This document shows, in pieces, positions 1 to 10,549 of a stretch of DNA of 64,000 bases; position 1 is the stretch's first letter, and every line of letters begins with the position of its first letter. The DNA is from Ananas comosus. Its lineage: Eukaryota; Streptophyta; Magnoliopsida; Poales; Bromeliaceae. The stretch is from positions 5,959,629-6,023,628 of the forward strand of contig NC_033632.1 in assembly GCF_001540865.1 (NCBI RefSeq), read 5' to 3'. The position numbers and the translations under genes were made by a program. The notes below the pieces were generated by a model. That model searched no databases. It was given only the letters and a program-made list of their open reading frames with translations, and had not been told where the DNA came from.

Positions 1-673
1 TCGAGTATTGTACTGGTGGAGTACGGGTTTGGTTCAATCGAGAAGGTCTGTTGGCAGTAGCACTTGAGCATTACTAAGTGTGAAGCGGGCCATAGACCGC
101 TAGTAAGGCTAGTGGCTCGCACTAGGTGCTTAGGAGCCGATAGAGATATGTGTTGCTCAGTAGAGCATGCCGCGTGTGACAACGGTGGCAGGTATTGCTT
201 GGGGATGATCCATGTCCAGACTATATATGGACTACCTTTCGGGTTTGAACCTTCACTTAGTGCTTGTCTATGTACATCCGAGGGCACAATGGTGGACTAC
301 GCCTTGAACCAAGGCCGGCGAATCGGATTTCCACAAACCGTACACATGGTACAGTCATTTAGGTTCTAAGCGGGTGAGCGCTATTACAGTCATGCGCTAA
401 TATCGCTTCATTAGGGAACCGCTCTCTTCCCACGTCGTGGCCTCACAACTCCACACATATAGTAGGTCCGCAGAAAGGTGTCTGTAAGGTCATACCCTAC
501 CTCATGGGGTCTCGGAACCATTCAGGGCCAAAGCCCTTCCTATCTACTTGCAGATATGAGCATTGTTGCCATAGGGATGAGGATACGAAAGGCAGTGCTC
601 CTCACAGCTACCTATTTGACTTGTTTCTACCTATTAAACCTGCAACAGGTTGGGTTGCCGTCGCCGGTAACTA
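1..673 (-). other. Non-coding tail downstream of copia A pol
   Basis: On the minus strand this follows directly after the RNase H stop at 674, where a purine-rich stretch resembling a polypurine tract lies (about 690-700). No convincing open frame is present on either strand. It may be the 3' untranslated part of element A or the start of its 3' LTR. It does not visibly match the 5690-6640 LTR-like region. Confidence 0.4.
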
Positions 674-1562
674 CTATTGTGGGCTAAGCCCTATCCCCCT
701 CAACGATTCTAGGATCACAGTCCTAGATAATCCCTTTGTAAACTGATCAGCCAAATTTTTTGCAAATCTCACAAATTCCAAGGCAATTACACTTTCCTTC
801 ATATTCTGTCGAATGAACTTATGTCTCACTTTCATAAATCTATTCATGTTAGTCTCCACGTTCTCTTGGGCACATTTATCGATTGCAGATCTACAATCAC
901 AATGAATACACACAGGTACTAAAGGTCGCTCCATCAGTCGCAGATCATAAAGAAACTCTCTAATCCTCTTAGCCTTTGCTATAGTGGTATCTAATGCTAT
1001 AAGTTCAGATTCCATAGTACTTCTAGCAATCAAAGATTGTTTGGTTGACTTCCAAGAAACAGCAGTTCCTCCTAGGAGAAAAACAAATCCAGTAGTAGAC
1101 TTTACATCAGCTGTATCACTAACCCAATTAGCATCACTATATCCTTCTAATACTGTAGGAAAGCCACCGTAATGTAATTTATAAGACACAGTTCCTTTCA
1201 GGTATCTCAAAACTCTTTCTAAAGCATTCCAATGCTCTCTATTTGGATTATGGATATATCTTCTCAATCTATTCACAACATAAGCCAAATCAGGTCTAGT
1301 ATAGTCTACTAGATATCCCAAAGATCCTATAATCTGTGCATATCTATTCTGACCGATTGGATCACCTCTATTCTTTTTAAGGTGTACACTAGAATCATAA
1401 GGTGTCACCACAGGTCTAACATCAAAATATCCAAACTTCTTCAATAACTGTTCACTATAGTGTGATTGGCTCATAACAATTTCTTTTGATTCTCTAATGA
1501 TCTTCATATTGAGAATTACATCTGCTTGCCCAAGATCTTTCATATCAAAATTCTCATTAAGT
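674..1562 (-). pseudogene. Copia A RNase H and end of reverse transcriptase
   Basis: The frame resumes after the insertion with the RT connection region ([15 protein letters not shown]) and continues through the RNase H domain. Visible copia landmarks are YSDANWVSD, the [16 protein letters not shown] block, [12 protein letters not shown], and the C-terminal [10 protein letters not shown] and DQFTKGLSR motifs. It ends at LRGIGLSPQ and a stop. The frame is uninterrupted, but it is separated from the rest of RT by the 1573-2575 insertion, so it cannot make a working polyprotein. Confidence 0.88.
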
Positions 1563-1572
1563 AATTTTTTCA

Positions 1573-2575
1573 GGGTAAATTACATTGTTGCCCCCTAAAC
1601 TTTTGGCGAAGTTTCACTTTACCGCTCGAACTCCTAAAATGGACATCTAACCCCCTAAACTCTAATATTTTGTTCATATTACCCCTTCCGTCAGTTTTTC
1701 GTCAAGCTCCGTTAACCGAAAACTGACGAAAGGAGTAAAACAAATAAAATATTAGAGTTTAGGGTGTTAGATGTCTATTTTAGGAGTTTGGGGGGTTAAG
1801 TGAAACTCGCCAAAAGTTCAGGAGGTAGTAGTGCTATTTACTCCGTAGGGGACTCTTGACTATAAATTATTTTATTATAATATGTTACTTATGGATTGAC
1901 TACTAATTCTCAAGTTAGTGCATGATTTTGAATTTATATATATTTTTTATCCTAAAATAAATCATACCATAATTTATCCTACATTTTATTGTAATAAAAT
2001 AAAAGTGAAAGAAATAAATTAGAGTGGCTTAAAGATAAAAAAAAAAGAGCGATACTAACTACCTACGATGCTCGAACACTCTACTATCCTGGTGTGCTCA
2101 CTAATATGGTTGATTTACCATAGGTGTCCTCACTCGGATATAGAGATTTTAATTCTCAGTTAATTTTCTGTAGTACTCGTTTGTCCCTTTTATCTTTAGA
2201 AGCATTGTTCTATAAAATATACTTAAATAAAATGTTTATACTTCATTTCAGCCAATTAGAAATTTTTAATATAAAAATATAAAAATAATTTATAGTAAAA
2301 ATTTGGGTAAATTGTATTGTTACCTCCTGAACTTTTGGCGAGTTTCACTTAACCCCCCAGACTCCTAAAATAGACATCTAACACCCTAAACTCTAATATT
2401 TCATTCGTTTTATCCTTTCCGTCGGTTTCCGGTTAACGGAGTTTGATAGAAAACTGACGGAAGGGGTAACATGAACGAAATATTAGAGTTTAGGGGATTA
2501 GATGTTCATTTTAGAAGTTCGAGGGGTAAAGTGAAACTTCGCCAAAAGTTTAGGGGGTAACAATGCAATTTACCC
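1573..2575. mobile_element. Composite foldback transposon inserted in copia A RT, with 10-bp target duplication
   Basis: The element begins GGGTAAATTAC and ends GCAATTTACCC. It is flanked by a perfect 10-bp direct repeat, AATTTTTTCA, at 1563-1572 and 2576-2585. Removing it restores the RT frame from DVKK to [12 protein letters not shown]. Each end (about 1573-1845 and 2305-2575) is itself an inverted repeat able to fold back on itself, and roughly 460 bp of AT-rich sequence separates them. The TSD length fits Mutator-like elements (9-10 bp), but no transposase is encoded. A second copy lies at 30519-31525. Confidence 0.9.
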
Positions 2576-3273
2576 AATTTTTTCACATCATATATTACAT
2601 TCATATTGGTACCAAAAATTAAGATATCATCAACATATAAACACAGGATCATAATCTGTCCATCATATTTCTTTGAATATACACATTCATCAGACATGTT
2701 CACATGAAAACCATTTGATATAATTAAAGAATCAAATTTTAAGTGCCACTGTTTGGAAGCTTGCTTAAGTCCATATAGAGATCTAGTCAATTTGCACACT
2801 TTGTTCTCATGTCCAGAAACTATAAAACCTTCAGGTTGCTTCATATAGATCTCTTTATCTATGTCACCATTCAGAAAAGCTGTCTTAACATCCATTTGAT
2901 GAACAATCAAATCATGGACAGAAGCTAAAGCTATCAATACTCTAATTGAGGTAATTCTAGCAACAGGTGCATACACATTAAAGTAATCTACACCTGGTTT
3001 CTGTGCAAAGCCTTGTGCTACTAGTCTAGCCTTATACTTTTTTACAGAACCATCAGGTCTCAACTTCTTCTTAAAGATCCATCTACAACCTACAGGCTTA
3101 CATCCTAGAGGTAAATCAGTCAACTCCCAAGTATTATTCTGTAAAATAGACTGCATCTCAAGATTAATAGCCTCTTTCCAAAATGATGCATCTACAGACT
3201 TCATAGCTTGGTCAAAGATAGATGGAGTATCTACGCCTACTTCTCCTAGGTTCAACCTCTTCTGTAGGTTCAT
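2576..3273 (-). pseudogene. Copia A reverse transcriptase, N-terminal and catalytic part
   Basis: The minus-strand frame contains canonical copia RT blocks: NNTWELTDLP, GCRWIFKKKLRPDGSVKKYK, ARLVAQGFAQ, the MDVKTAFLNGD block, YGLKQASKQW and the catalytic LYVDDILIFG near 2630. It is one frame off the upstream gag-integrase ORF. The frameshift falls at about 3225-3275, where both frames encode pieces of the same Arg-rich linker. The right part of RT is cut by the insertion at 1573-2575. The coding part of this element was otherwise well kept before the two lesions. Confidence 0.9.
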
Positions 3274-5671
3274 TGACTCTAGGTCTACTAGAGCTACCTA
3301 CAGGCTCAGCTGGAGTAGGTCTATCTATTCTAATTCTAAAAGGAAAGATATCCTCAAAGTTCACTGTATCTCTAACTTCAATAATAGTGTTGTTAAAAAT
3401 CTCACTAATCTCAGAATTCACCACTAGAAATCTGTTAGCATTGCTATCTAAAGCATAACCTATAAAAACTGTATCTACAGTTTTAGATCCAATCTTCCTT
3501 CTCTCGTTCTCAGATATCTTAACTTTAGCTAGGCACCCCCATACTTTAAAATAATTCAAATTAGGCTTCCTACCCTTCCAAAGCTCATAGGGAGACATAT
3601 TAGAACTCTTATGGGGAATCCTATTTAAAATCACACATGCAGAAATCAAAGCTTCCCCCCACAAGTTCTCGGGTGCACCTGAACTAATAATCATCGAATT
3701 TACCATATCCATCAAAGTTCTACTCTTGCGTTCAGCAACTCCATTAGATTGAGGTGAATAAGGTACAGTCACTTGATGTACAATTCTAAATTCTTGACAG
3801 AAAACAGTCATCTCATTTGAAGTATATTCACCTCCTCGATCAGATCTCAAAATCTTGATTTTCTTATTTAATTGATTTTCTACCTCAGCTTTATAAATTT
3901 TAAATCTGCTTAGAACCTCATCTTTTGTCTTGATCAAATAAATATAACAATATTTTGAATGATCATCTATAAAAGTCACAAAATATTTATTTCCGCCTCT
4001 AGAAGATCTACTTCCATCACAAATATCACTATGCACAAGTTCTAAAAGATCACAATCTCTATCTATTGATTTAAAAGCTTTTGTGGGTTCCTTAGCTTGC
4101 ACACATATTTCACATCTATGATCAGGTAAATTAGATTTAGAAATCAAATCAAGGTGCATCATTCTTTTAATAGTATTATAATTTACATGTCCCAATCTTC
4201 CATGCCAAATATTAGTAGAAACAACATTTAAAATATGGGCACTTTTATTAATATAGGGAGAAGATACAGATAGTTTAAACAAACCATCACTCAAAAATTC
4301 CTTCCCCACAAAATTCACACCTTTTGTAATGACTACCCTATTACATTCAAAAACTAATTTAAAACCCTGCTGAACTAAAAGAGAACCACTAATCAGATTC
4401 TTCCTAATATCGGGAACATGGTGGACTCCGTGCAAGGTTAGGGTCTTCCCAAAGGTCAATTTCAAATCTTCTCGACCGGTCCCAACCACGCGAGAAGAGG
4501 CTGCATTCCCCATGTTCACTGATCCTCCACATGAGTCCTGATAGGTGGAAAACCAAGAGCGATTAGAGCAAGCATGAATGTTTGCTCCAGTATCTATCCA
4601 CCAATCAGAAGAATTATAGGCAAGGTTAACTTCAGCTAAACTAGATCCTAACCTGATAGTGGAGTCCGAAGGGTCAGGCCTAGCAGTCAACATATTCATC
4701 TGGCGCTCAGGTGGAGTGCTCTTCTTCTTCTTAGGTGCAGAAGGCTGAGTCTTGCGAAAATAGCAATCCTTCACAAAGTGGTTGGTCTTCCCGCACACAA
4801 AGCTACCAGAGTTGCCTCCACTCCCGTTAGGTTTAGGCTTCTTAAAGTTTGGGTTGAACTTTCTATGATGGAAAGGTTTCTTCTTTAAGTTCCTATGAGG
4901 CTGAAAGTTTCTACCCTTATTTTTAGGATTCTCTACTAGGTTGGCTTGAGTTGTGGGTTCACTAGGCTTCTTATCCTTAGCTCGGTTCGACTCTTCTATC
5001 CTAATAGATCTTTTAACATAATTCAAGGAATGTTCTCTTTGATTATGGTTAAGATCATTTGCATGATTCGACCAAGAGGGTGGCAACTTATCTATAAGGG
5101 TGGCTACTAAAAAGCTCTTATCAAGATCTATACCACTAGATCTAAGCTGCTCAATTATATACTCAAAATCATGAAGCTGGTCACACATAGACTTATTATC
5201 CATCAATTTAAACTTAATTAAATCTGAAGCTTGGTATCTCTTCTCGGTAGGATAAACCTGACCATACTTGTTTTCTAAGGATGTCCAAAGTTCCCTACCT
5301 GTTTTAGCACTACAGTATATGTCATATAGTTTATCAGATAGGGTACTAAGAATCTGGTTCAAGCAATGATAGTTTATCATGTTAGGGTCAACAGGGGGTA
5401 CAGTTGCAGGTGTAGGTGTAGTTACAATTTCAGAAGTAGGAGGAGTGGATCCGGCTTGGGCTCGGCTCCGAGTATACGGTCTGTTGACCGCAGTCTGGAT
5501 TGCACCTTCAGGTGCAGATCCATTGCTATTCTCGACAGGATCCGAGATAGCAGATACAAGCCCAAATGTGGTGAGCCAGAACCTCATTTGGTTCCTCATT
5601 TGGTTCTGCCACCTTTTAAAGTTACGACCATCAAAGATGAACGGTTTCGCCGAATACAAATCCTCTATCAT
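3212..5671 (-). CDS. Copia A gag-protease-integrase polyprotein segment (819 aa)
   Basis: This long minus-strand frame starts MIEDLYSAKPFIFDGRNFKR, a typical copia Gag start. The UBN2-like gag core spans residues about 100-250. The zinc knuckle near residue 290 reads SFVCGKTNHFVKDC, so the first Cys of CX2CX4HX4C is Ser. The protease active site WWIDTGANIHAC is near residue 360. The GAG-pre-integrase motif WHGRLGH and the CEICVQAK zinc-binding end lie near 490-525. The integrase core has HSDICDG, RSDRGGEY and SPQSNGVAERK, supplying the D, D and E residues. A frameshift at the 3' end separates it from RT. Confidence 0.92.
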   Translation of the reverse strand: MIEDLYSAKPFIFDGRNFKRWQNQMRNQMRFWLTTFGLVSAISDPVENSNGSAPEGAIQTAVNRPYTRSRAQAGSTPPTSEIVTTPTPATVPPVDPNMINYHCLNQILSTLSDKLYDIYCSAKTGRELWTSLENKYGQVYPTEKRYQASDLIKFKLMDNKSMCDQLHDFEYIIEQLRSSGIDLDKSFLVATLIDKLPPSWSNHANDLNHNQREHSLNYVKRSIRIEESNRAKDKKPSEPTTQANLVENPKNKGRNFQPHRNLKKKPFHHRKFNPNFKKPKPNGSGGNSGSFVCGKTNHFVKDCYFRKTQPSAPKKKKSTPPERQMNMLTARPDPSDSTIRLGSSLAEVNLAYNSSDWWIDTGANIHACSNRSWFSTYQDSCGGSVNMGNAASSRVVGTGREDLKLTFGKTLTLHGVHHVPDIRKNLISGSLLVQQGFKLVFECNRVVITKGVNFVGKEFLSDGLFKLSVSSPYINKSAHILNVVSTNIWHGRLGHVNYNTIKRMMHLDLISKSNLPDHRCEICVQAKEPTKAFKSIDRDCDLLELVHSDICDGSRSSRGGNKYFVTFIDDHSKYCYIYLIKTKDEVLSRFKIYKAEVENQLNKKIKILRSDRGGEYTSNEMTVFCQEFRIVHQVTVPYSPQSNGVAERKSRTLMDMVNSMIISSGAPENLWGEALISACVILNRIPHKSSNMSPYELWKGRKPNLNYFKVWGCLAKVKISENERRKIGSKTVDTVFIGYALDSNANRFLVVNSEISEIFNNTIIEVRDTVNFEDIFPFRIRIDRPTPAEPVGSSSRPRVNEPTEEVEPRRSRRRYSIYL

Positions 5672-5689
5672 GAAAAATCTGTTTACAAG

Positions 5690-6640
5690 TAATCCTAATA
5701 TAATGTCACAAGACTGTTCTAAGGTTTGCAGAAATAACAGTAAAGTGTTCTAAATTATATTTAGTGACAGTATAATTATGTAGGTACTGAAAGATAAATA
5801 TATGGCAGCAATAAAATATTATAATATTAATTATCAGTGCAAGAATGATAGTATATATATATGTGCAGGATTATAATAGCATTAATCACATGGCACATAT
5901 ATATTATTCTATAGCAAAATAATATTCTATGTACTATACTAAAGAAAAATAGAAAGATTAAAATTAATCTCGCTTCTAGAATGTTGGAGAAAATTTATTT
6001 ATCTTTCTAAATCTTTAGTGAAATATCTTTTTAAACAATTTTGAATGAAAACAATTTAACTTCAGTTTTAAAAACCTTAAGCGAAAATTAAATAGTTAAT
6101 GCTATAGAAATTAAGAGATTAGATAAGGCCTGTGGGTCGAGGCATACGAAAGCACTGTCCTAAAAACGAGATTGCCCCTTCATGTGCGAGGCTCCAACAA
6201 TCATTCCTAGCGATACAACGACTACTGTCCACCCCGTCGGCACGTCTTCAGGGTGGTGCAATACGAACCCAATAAGCTTTCAAAGATCTAGCAAAAACGG
6301 CAATGCAAAGTGTAGAATAGATGTAAAAATCAATGTGGAAGGTGAAGAGGAAGATGTAAAAATCAAAGTGCAAGCTTGGGTTGAGTTCACTGTATATTTT
6401 CACAAGTGCACCATCACCTCTCTATATATAGGAAAGCTTTATGAGTAGTCCAATGGGAAGGGTCCAAGGGAAGATCTTTGACCAAGATCTAACTTTTTTC
6501 CGAGGTTGGACTAAATCTAGAGAAGATTCAGATTTGATCTCATTAGGGTCTTTCCCAAGATAATGTCATCCTTCGGTTAATTAAATAATATTAAAATCTA
6601 ATAAAATAAAGTTTTAAATCACAGTTTTAAACATTTAAAA
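5690..6640 (-). repeat. LTR-like region of copia A
   Basis: Located just upstream (minus sense) of the gag start. About 6000-6330 matches 33410-33700 with many substitutions, including shared words such as CGAAAGCACTGTCCTA, GTGCGAGGCTCC and CACGTCTTCAGGGTGGTGCA. A TATA-like word on the minus strand (CCTATATATAGAGAGG, near 6420) would suit an LTR promoter. I could not find a convincing tRNA primer site or exact TG/CA ends, so the limits are approximate. Confidence 0.55.
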
Positions 6641-6973
6641 CTAACAAAACCAACCATCCCCGTAGCCGAGTTGAATAAACTCGGGCAAATTTGGAACCGG
6701 GCATGAAAATTCGTTTACTGTAAACTCAAGTCAGAAAAAAAAAAAAAAAATCAAACTAGGTTGACTTGGTGAAGCTTCTTGAAACTTGGACTGTGCTTGA
6801 GTTATACACCGAGTTACACATGATAATACCACTAAATATTTTCTGTTAAAAATAAAAATACTAAAATATAGGTACAAGGGAGCTTTAAAATTTTAAGTTT
6901 AAAATTCAGGCAAGTTTTCAACTCAAAGTCACTAAAAACTCCATCCGACTTACTTCCAAGCCGATTTATTAGT
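6640..6973. other. Non-coding AT-rich spacer
   Basis: Contains an A homopolymer near 6737-6750 and GAGTTGAATAAACTCG-type words, but I see no gene and no definable element. Confidence 0.4.
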
Positions 6974-7040
6974 TTTTCAGAGAAAAGACAGGGTGATATC
7001 TGTTTCGTTTATTTTTAAGAAATAAATTTAGCTATTTATA
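6974..7040 (-). repeat. Fragment of a SINE tail
   Basis: The words TTTCGTTTATTTTTAAGAA and ATAAATTTAGCT match the 3' part of the SINE at 28738-28900 in the same orientation. Only the tail end is present. Confidence 0.45.
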
Positions 7041-7079
7041 AAATAATCAGACTTTCACTTTAGAATCTTAAATATAAGG

Positions 7080-7345
7080 GTAAACTTCAAATACTATCCC
7101 TGTGGTTTCGCTCGTTCTCACTTTGGTACTCTGTGGTTTAAAATGTATCATTTAATAATCCGTGGTTTTATTTTATCTTTTCGTCAATATCTTAGTTAAC
7201 TCTCCATTAAATCATATAAAAAAAACTTCACATAACTCACCTATGGTCAACCGAATATTCACTTTAGTACTTTGTGATTTACCGAATTTCTACTTTAGTA
7301 TCCCTTGATTTTAATGTAGAGAATAACCCACCAAATACTAAGTGT
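7080..7345. repeat. Degenerate MITE-like repeat
   Basis: Has alternating phrases of the type CTTTGGTACTCTGTGGTTTA and CCCTTGATTTTAATGTAG. These resemble the terminal blocks of 'GGGTAAA...' plant MITEs such as those at 24861 and 26420. Its ends are unclear. Confidence 0.35.
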
Positions 7346-8950
7346 ATATTTTAAACTAGATAATACTAAAGTAAAAAAGCATGCCACAAAAATAATATTT
7401 AAATTTTTATCTAAATATTAATTATCAAATTTTTAATCAACTATGCTAAATATCTAGTGGCAGATAATTTCACACAGAACTCTCAACTGATGCGAATGAC
7501 TCAACGACCATACGTCAAGCCGAATCTGTCACCCCAACAAGAAGATCTAGTGCCAATTGATAATTTCCCTAATAAAAGTCACGACTGCTTTGTTCGCAGC
7601 CTAACGCTGCCACTCTGGCCTTCCTTTTCCTAAGTTCCCTCGGACAAAAGTAATTAATCAAGAAACTCCGAATGGATGTGAGAAATGATCTCAGTGAGCA
7701 CCTTTATACCCCCGGGGTGCCAAAGGGGTGGATGCCTCGTTGGGTATATAGAGGAGAGGTGGACACTTCGTAAGTCGCCCGGACTCCCCCGTCGACCCAT
7801 AGGACATGGGTCGTCTCTTGGCTAGCGGAGTGGCCAAGCCTAGTGTTCCGTGTGACCGGCTATTGGACGGTTGAAGGGACACGGGAATAGGGTAATGTCG
7901 GAGACGCGAGAGATCGACGACATTACGGAGCGGGGTATACCGGGAGGCTTCCTCCTAAGATTGCTTGCGCTACCTTATGCCGGCTTGGATCTCTATAGTG
8001 GAACGTACGAGCGGATGATGGATAGTCTAGCGACGGATTGTCCTCTGTAAAGGACAAGGCTCGCGAAGGCAAGTGTGCTTAGCGGGGATTCGTAGGGCAC
8101 GGCGGCCACGAAGGCCAAGGAGGCGGAACTCAATAGGAGCGCTAAAGGGAGGCACGCCGAGGGAGAATTCGTATGACGGGAGGTCTACGGGACTCGAGGG
8201 GCGGAACCCAATAAGGCAAGCGGTATCGGTATCCGTATAGTGAATCTTGATAGACTGGACCGATGGTGTGAACGGACAGGTGTGGTCGAGCCAAGGACGG
8301 GGCCAGTGGCTAGCGATGCGGAGTGAGGCCGGTTCGTTTGTATAGGGCCTTATGAGGCGAACCCATGGGAATCAAGGGCGCGGAGTGCCATGGCAAAACG
8401 AGGGTCATGTGGACAGTCGAGAAGCACGGTGTGGAATTGCTGGCTACCTTGCCAGGAGCGATGGGACATGAGAGCCGTACGGGTTGGATGCGAAGCACGG
8501 AAGTGCGAAGCATGTGCGTGCGGGGTGTCACGCTAGCTATGTCGCTGGCATTGGAAGACAAGCGAGCTTGTGGCGTACACTTGGGTGGCTTTTCAGAGGT
8601 ATGCCGTTGGACCAAGCGAGCAGGCCGCGTATGCGGTATGGCCATGGACGTTGTCAGACGCCTGAGGCACGATGGTGAGGAACATATGGTTATGAGTGCC
8701 CTTCGTGGCATGCAATGTTGCGAAGCCCGGACCTTGACGCTTGAGGCGTGCGGATTAAGTCACGGGAGTGAAACGCGTGGGAGGCGAGACGCTTGGCTAG
8801 ACTCATAATGGAACAAGTTTGGGAGAACTTGAAATGTCCTTGGGGCTAGTAATGAAGGCAACAAGGCATTCGGTTAACTATTAACTTGCATTTATTATTA
8901 AGGGGATAAATATAACATACACACTCGTCAACTTAATTTTCACAAAACTT
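7346..8950. other. Unassigned moderately GC-rich stretch, probably old retrotransposon DNA
   Basis: About 7690-8810 is clearly richer in GC than its flanks and holds overlapping frames on both strands (for example 8365-8808 +). These have no recognisable domain and biased composition. It lies downstream (minus sense) of the gypsy integrase fragment and could be that element's 3' region or LTR, but I cannot show paired ends. Confidence 0.35.
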
Positions 8951-9234
8951 ACAATTCTATTCCCTACAAGCATCATCATTTGGTCCGTAGTGATCGCCTT
9001 TGCTATGCGAATTAGTTGACGATATGATCATCTAGAAAATACTAATGTTTTTCTAGACTGCTTTCCGCATTGGCACTGTTTCGCCCTATCTGGTAAAATA
9101 GTTAACGACCACATCAAGAACTATGTCCTTTTGATGAATTTGGATGAATCTGGCCGATGAGGTCCACAACCCACCCTCTAAATAGTCACAACTTCATTAC
9201 CATGAAGAGTTTAGCTGCTGGGCCAACTTTCACA
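8950..9234 (-). pseudogene. Ty3-gypsy integrase core remnant
   Basis: The minus strand, read from about 9165 down, gives WVVDLIGQIHPNSSKGH. After a frameshift it gives VVVNYFTR-stop-GETVPMRKAV. This is the gypsy integrase core containing the first catalytic Asp (consensus WGxDxIGPIxPxSSxGH and YFTKWVEAxPxR). Further down, DDHIVN and a DHYGPND stretch align with the region before the second Asp. At least four stops or shifts make it dead. The matching RNase H part is at 13970-14510, on the other side of three insertions. Confidence 0.75.
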
Positions 9235-9647
9235 CTTCCAAGCATAGTTAGTTAATTCGGATTCGGCAAAAATTTGGTACGGGTATAAATCGGATAAAAT
9301 TCGTCTTTTAATTTTTAAATTCGTTGAAAAATACAGTTAAAAAACGGATTCGATAATTATTCGGATACGTGATTTATACGGATATTATACGTTCACCAAT
9401 TAAAAATTCGGGATTAAAAATTCGGCGATTAAATTAAATTTTTTTCTCTCAAGATTTATGTTATTAGCATAAATACTCATATTTGTTAAGAATATAAGAA
9501 TTAAAAGCTACAAAATTAAGCTAATTAAATAAAAAAAAAATTAGCAAACTATATTTTTCTTATAAATAAAATATTATATAATAATATTTTTATATAAAAA
9601 TATAATACTATGTATAATAAATAAATATATATTTAGAAATAAAATTA

Positions 9648-9876
9648 GAGTAGGGCTAGAATACTTTTACAAGTATCACTTGGGTGATACTTGTGTGTTT
9701 TTAGCCCTTGGATGGAGAGATGTGAGGTTGAGATGATGGTGGTAGGTGGTGGTAGGTGGTGGTAGGTGGAATAGTATTTGATCCAAGGGCTATTTGTAAT
9801 CAAAAAGTAGATCCAATGGCTAAAAACGTGATAGCAACATGGGGATAATACTTGTAAAAGTATCCTAGATCAACTC
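9648..9876. mobile_element. Foldback MITE next to a (TA)n tract
   Basis: The ends GAGTAGGGCTAGAATACTTT and the complement of GTATCCTAGATCAACTC form an imperfect inverted repeat, and the inner word ACTTTTACAAGTAT recurs at both ends. Three direct GGTGGTAGGT units lie near 9745. It is followed at once by a (TA)n tract. Its end motif is shared with 29396, 49749 and 50018. Confidence 0.65.
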
Positions 9877-9908
9877 AATAAAATTATATATATATATATA
9901 TATATATA

Positions 9909-10090
9909 ATGGCTAATGAGAGGGAGGTCCACCGTGGACCTCTCTCTCATGCGGTCCACGAGGACCGCGCACCATTTTATATTCCTTTTCCCCAAATGCA
10001 CGATTTCCCAGTTGTTATTGATGAGAGGGAGGTCCACTGTGGACCTCCCTCTTATGCAGTCCACGAGGCGAAGTGGCCTCGTGGACCGCG
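9909..10090. repeat. Duplicated perfect palindrome GAGGTCCAC-N-GTGGACCTC
   Basis: Two copies, near 9925 and 10030, of GAGGGAGGTCCAC followed by GTGGACCTC. Each is followed by CTCTCTCATGCGGTCCACGAGG or a close variant. Together they make a strong hairpin repeated about 105 bp apart inside the hAT-like element. Confidence 0.65.
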
Positions 10091-10549
10091 CGTCATCCTA
10101 TTCTCCAAACGCCCCGATTTTCCATCTTCTTCCCCAAACCCAGCGCCATTTCCATTTCGAGCTCCGAAGTCCCAAACTCGATTTTTTTAAAAAAATTTAT
10201 AAAATAATTGTTTCAAAAAAAATTTTAGGGACAACAAATTTTTGGGGAAAAAAAATTTCAGTGGAAATTATTTTTTTCAGAGAGATTTTACAATCCGTGA
10301 CGAAAGCGGCGGAGGAGGAGGAGGAGAACGACGATGGCTGCGACTACGCGAGCTGCAAGTCCGCGACCGCCGTTTTTTTGGACAAATCATTTGCGATTCG
10401 CGAATAATTTGCGGATAATTTTTATTGATGAAAAAAACGTGTTTTTTTTCTGCATTTTTCCAAAAAATGCGGATGCGGACGTTTAATTCGGCATTCTAAA
10501 TAGTCGCGAATAATTCGCGAATTAAACGCGAATTAACTAACTATGCTTC

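Larger units (their letters stand above)
1..6640 (-). mobile_element. Ty1-copia LTR retrotransposon A, degenerate, minus strand
   Basis: The coding order on the minus strand is gag, protease, integrase, reverse transcriptase, RNase H, which is the Ty1-copia order. The coding part runs from 5671 down to 674. It carries a frameshift between integrase and RT and a 1.0-kb insertion inside RT. Upstream (5690-6640) is LTR-like sequence related to 33400-34150. Downstream (1-673) is non-coding and I could not match it to the 5' LTR region, so the 3' LTR is either diverged, replaced, or left of the window. The outer limits are approximate. Confidence 0.75.
9243..10545. mobile_element. hAT-like non-autonomous element, copy 1
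   Basis: The termini are CATAGTTAGTTAATTCG and its exact complement. The left target duplication is CTTCCAAG at 9235-9242. The right copy was split by the later solo LTR insertion: CTTC at 10546-10549, and the full word reappears at 12971-12978. An 8-bp duplication fits the hAT superfamily. The interior holds a foldback MITE (9648-9876), a (TA)n tract (about 9885-9908), a palindrome pair, and a small GC-rich patch near 10300-10370. No transposase is visible. A sister copy lies at 39572-41038. Confidence 0.85.

Noticed and set aside
64..369. 101-codon plus-strand frame
   Set aside because: It lies in the non-coding tail of copia A, has no domain and is antisense to the element.
5366..5753. 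Plus-strand frames opposite the copia A gag
   Set aside because: They are antisense shadows of a well-supported minus-strand polyprotein.
8365..8808. 147-codon open frame
   Set aside because: It overlaps equally long frames on the other strand, has odd composition with many Cys/Met/Arg, and matches no family I know.
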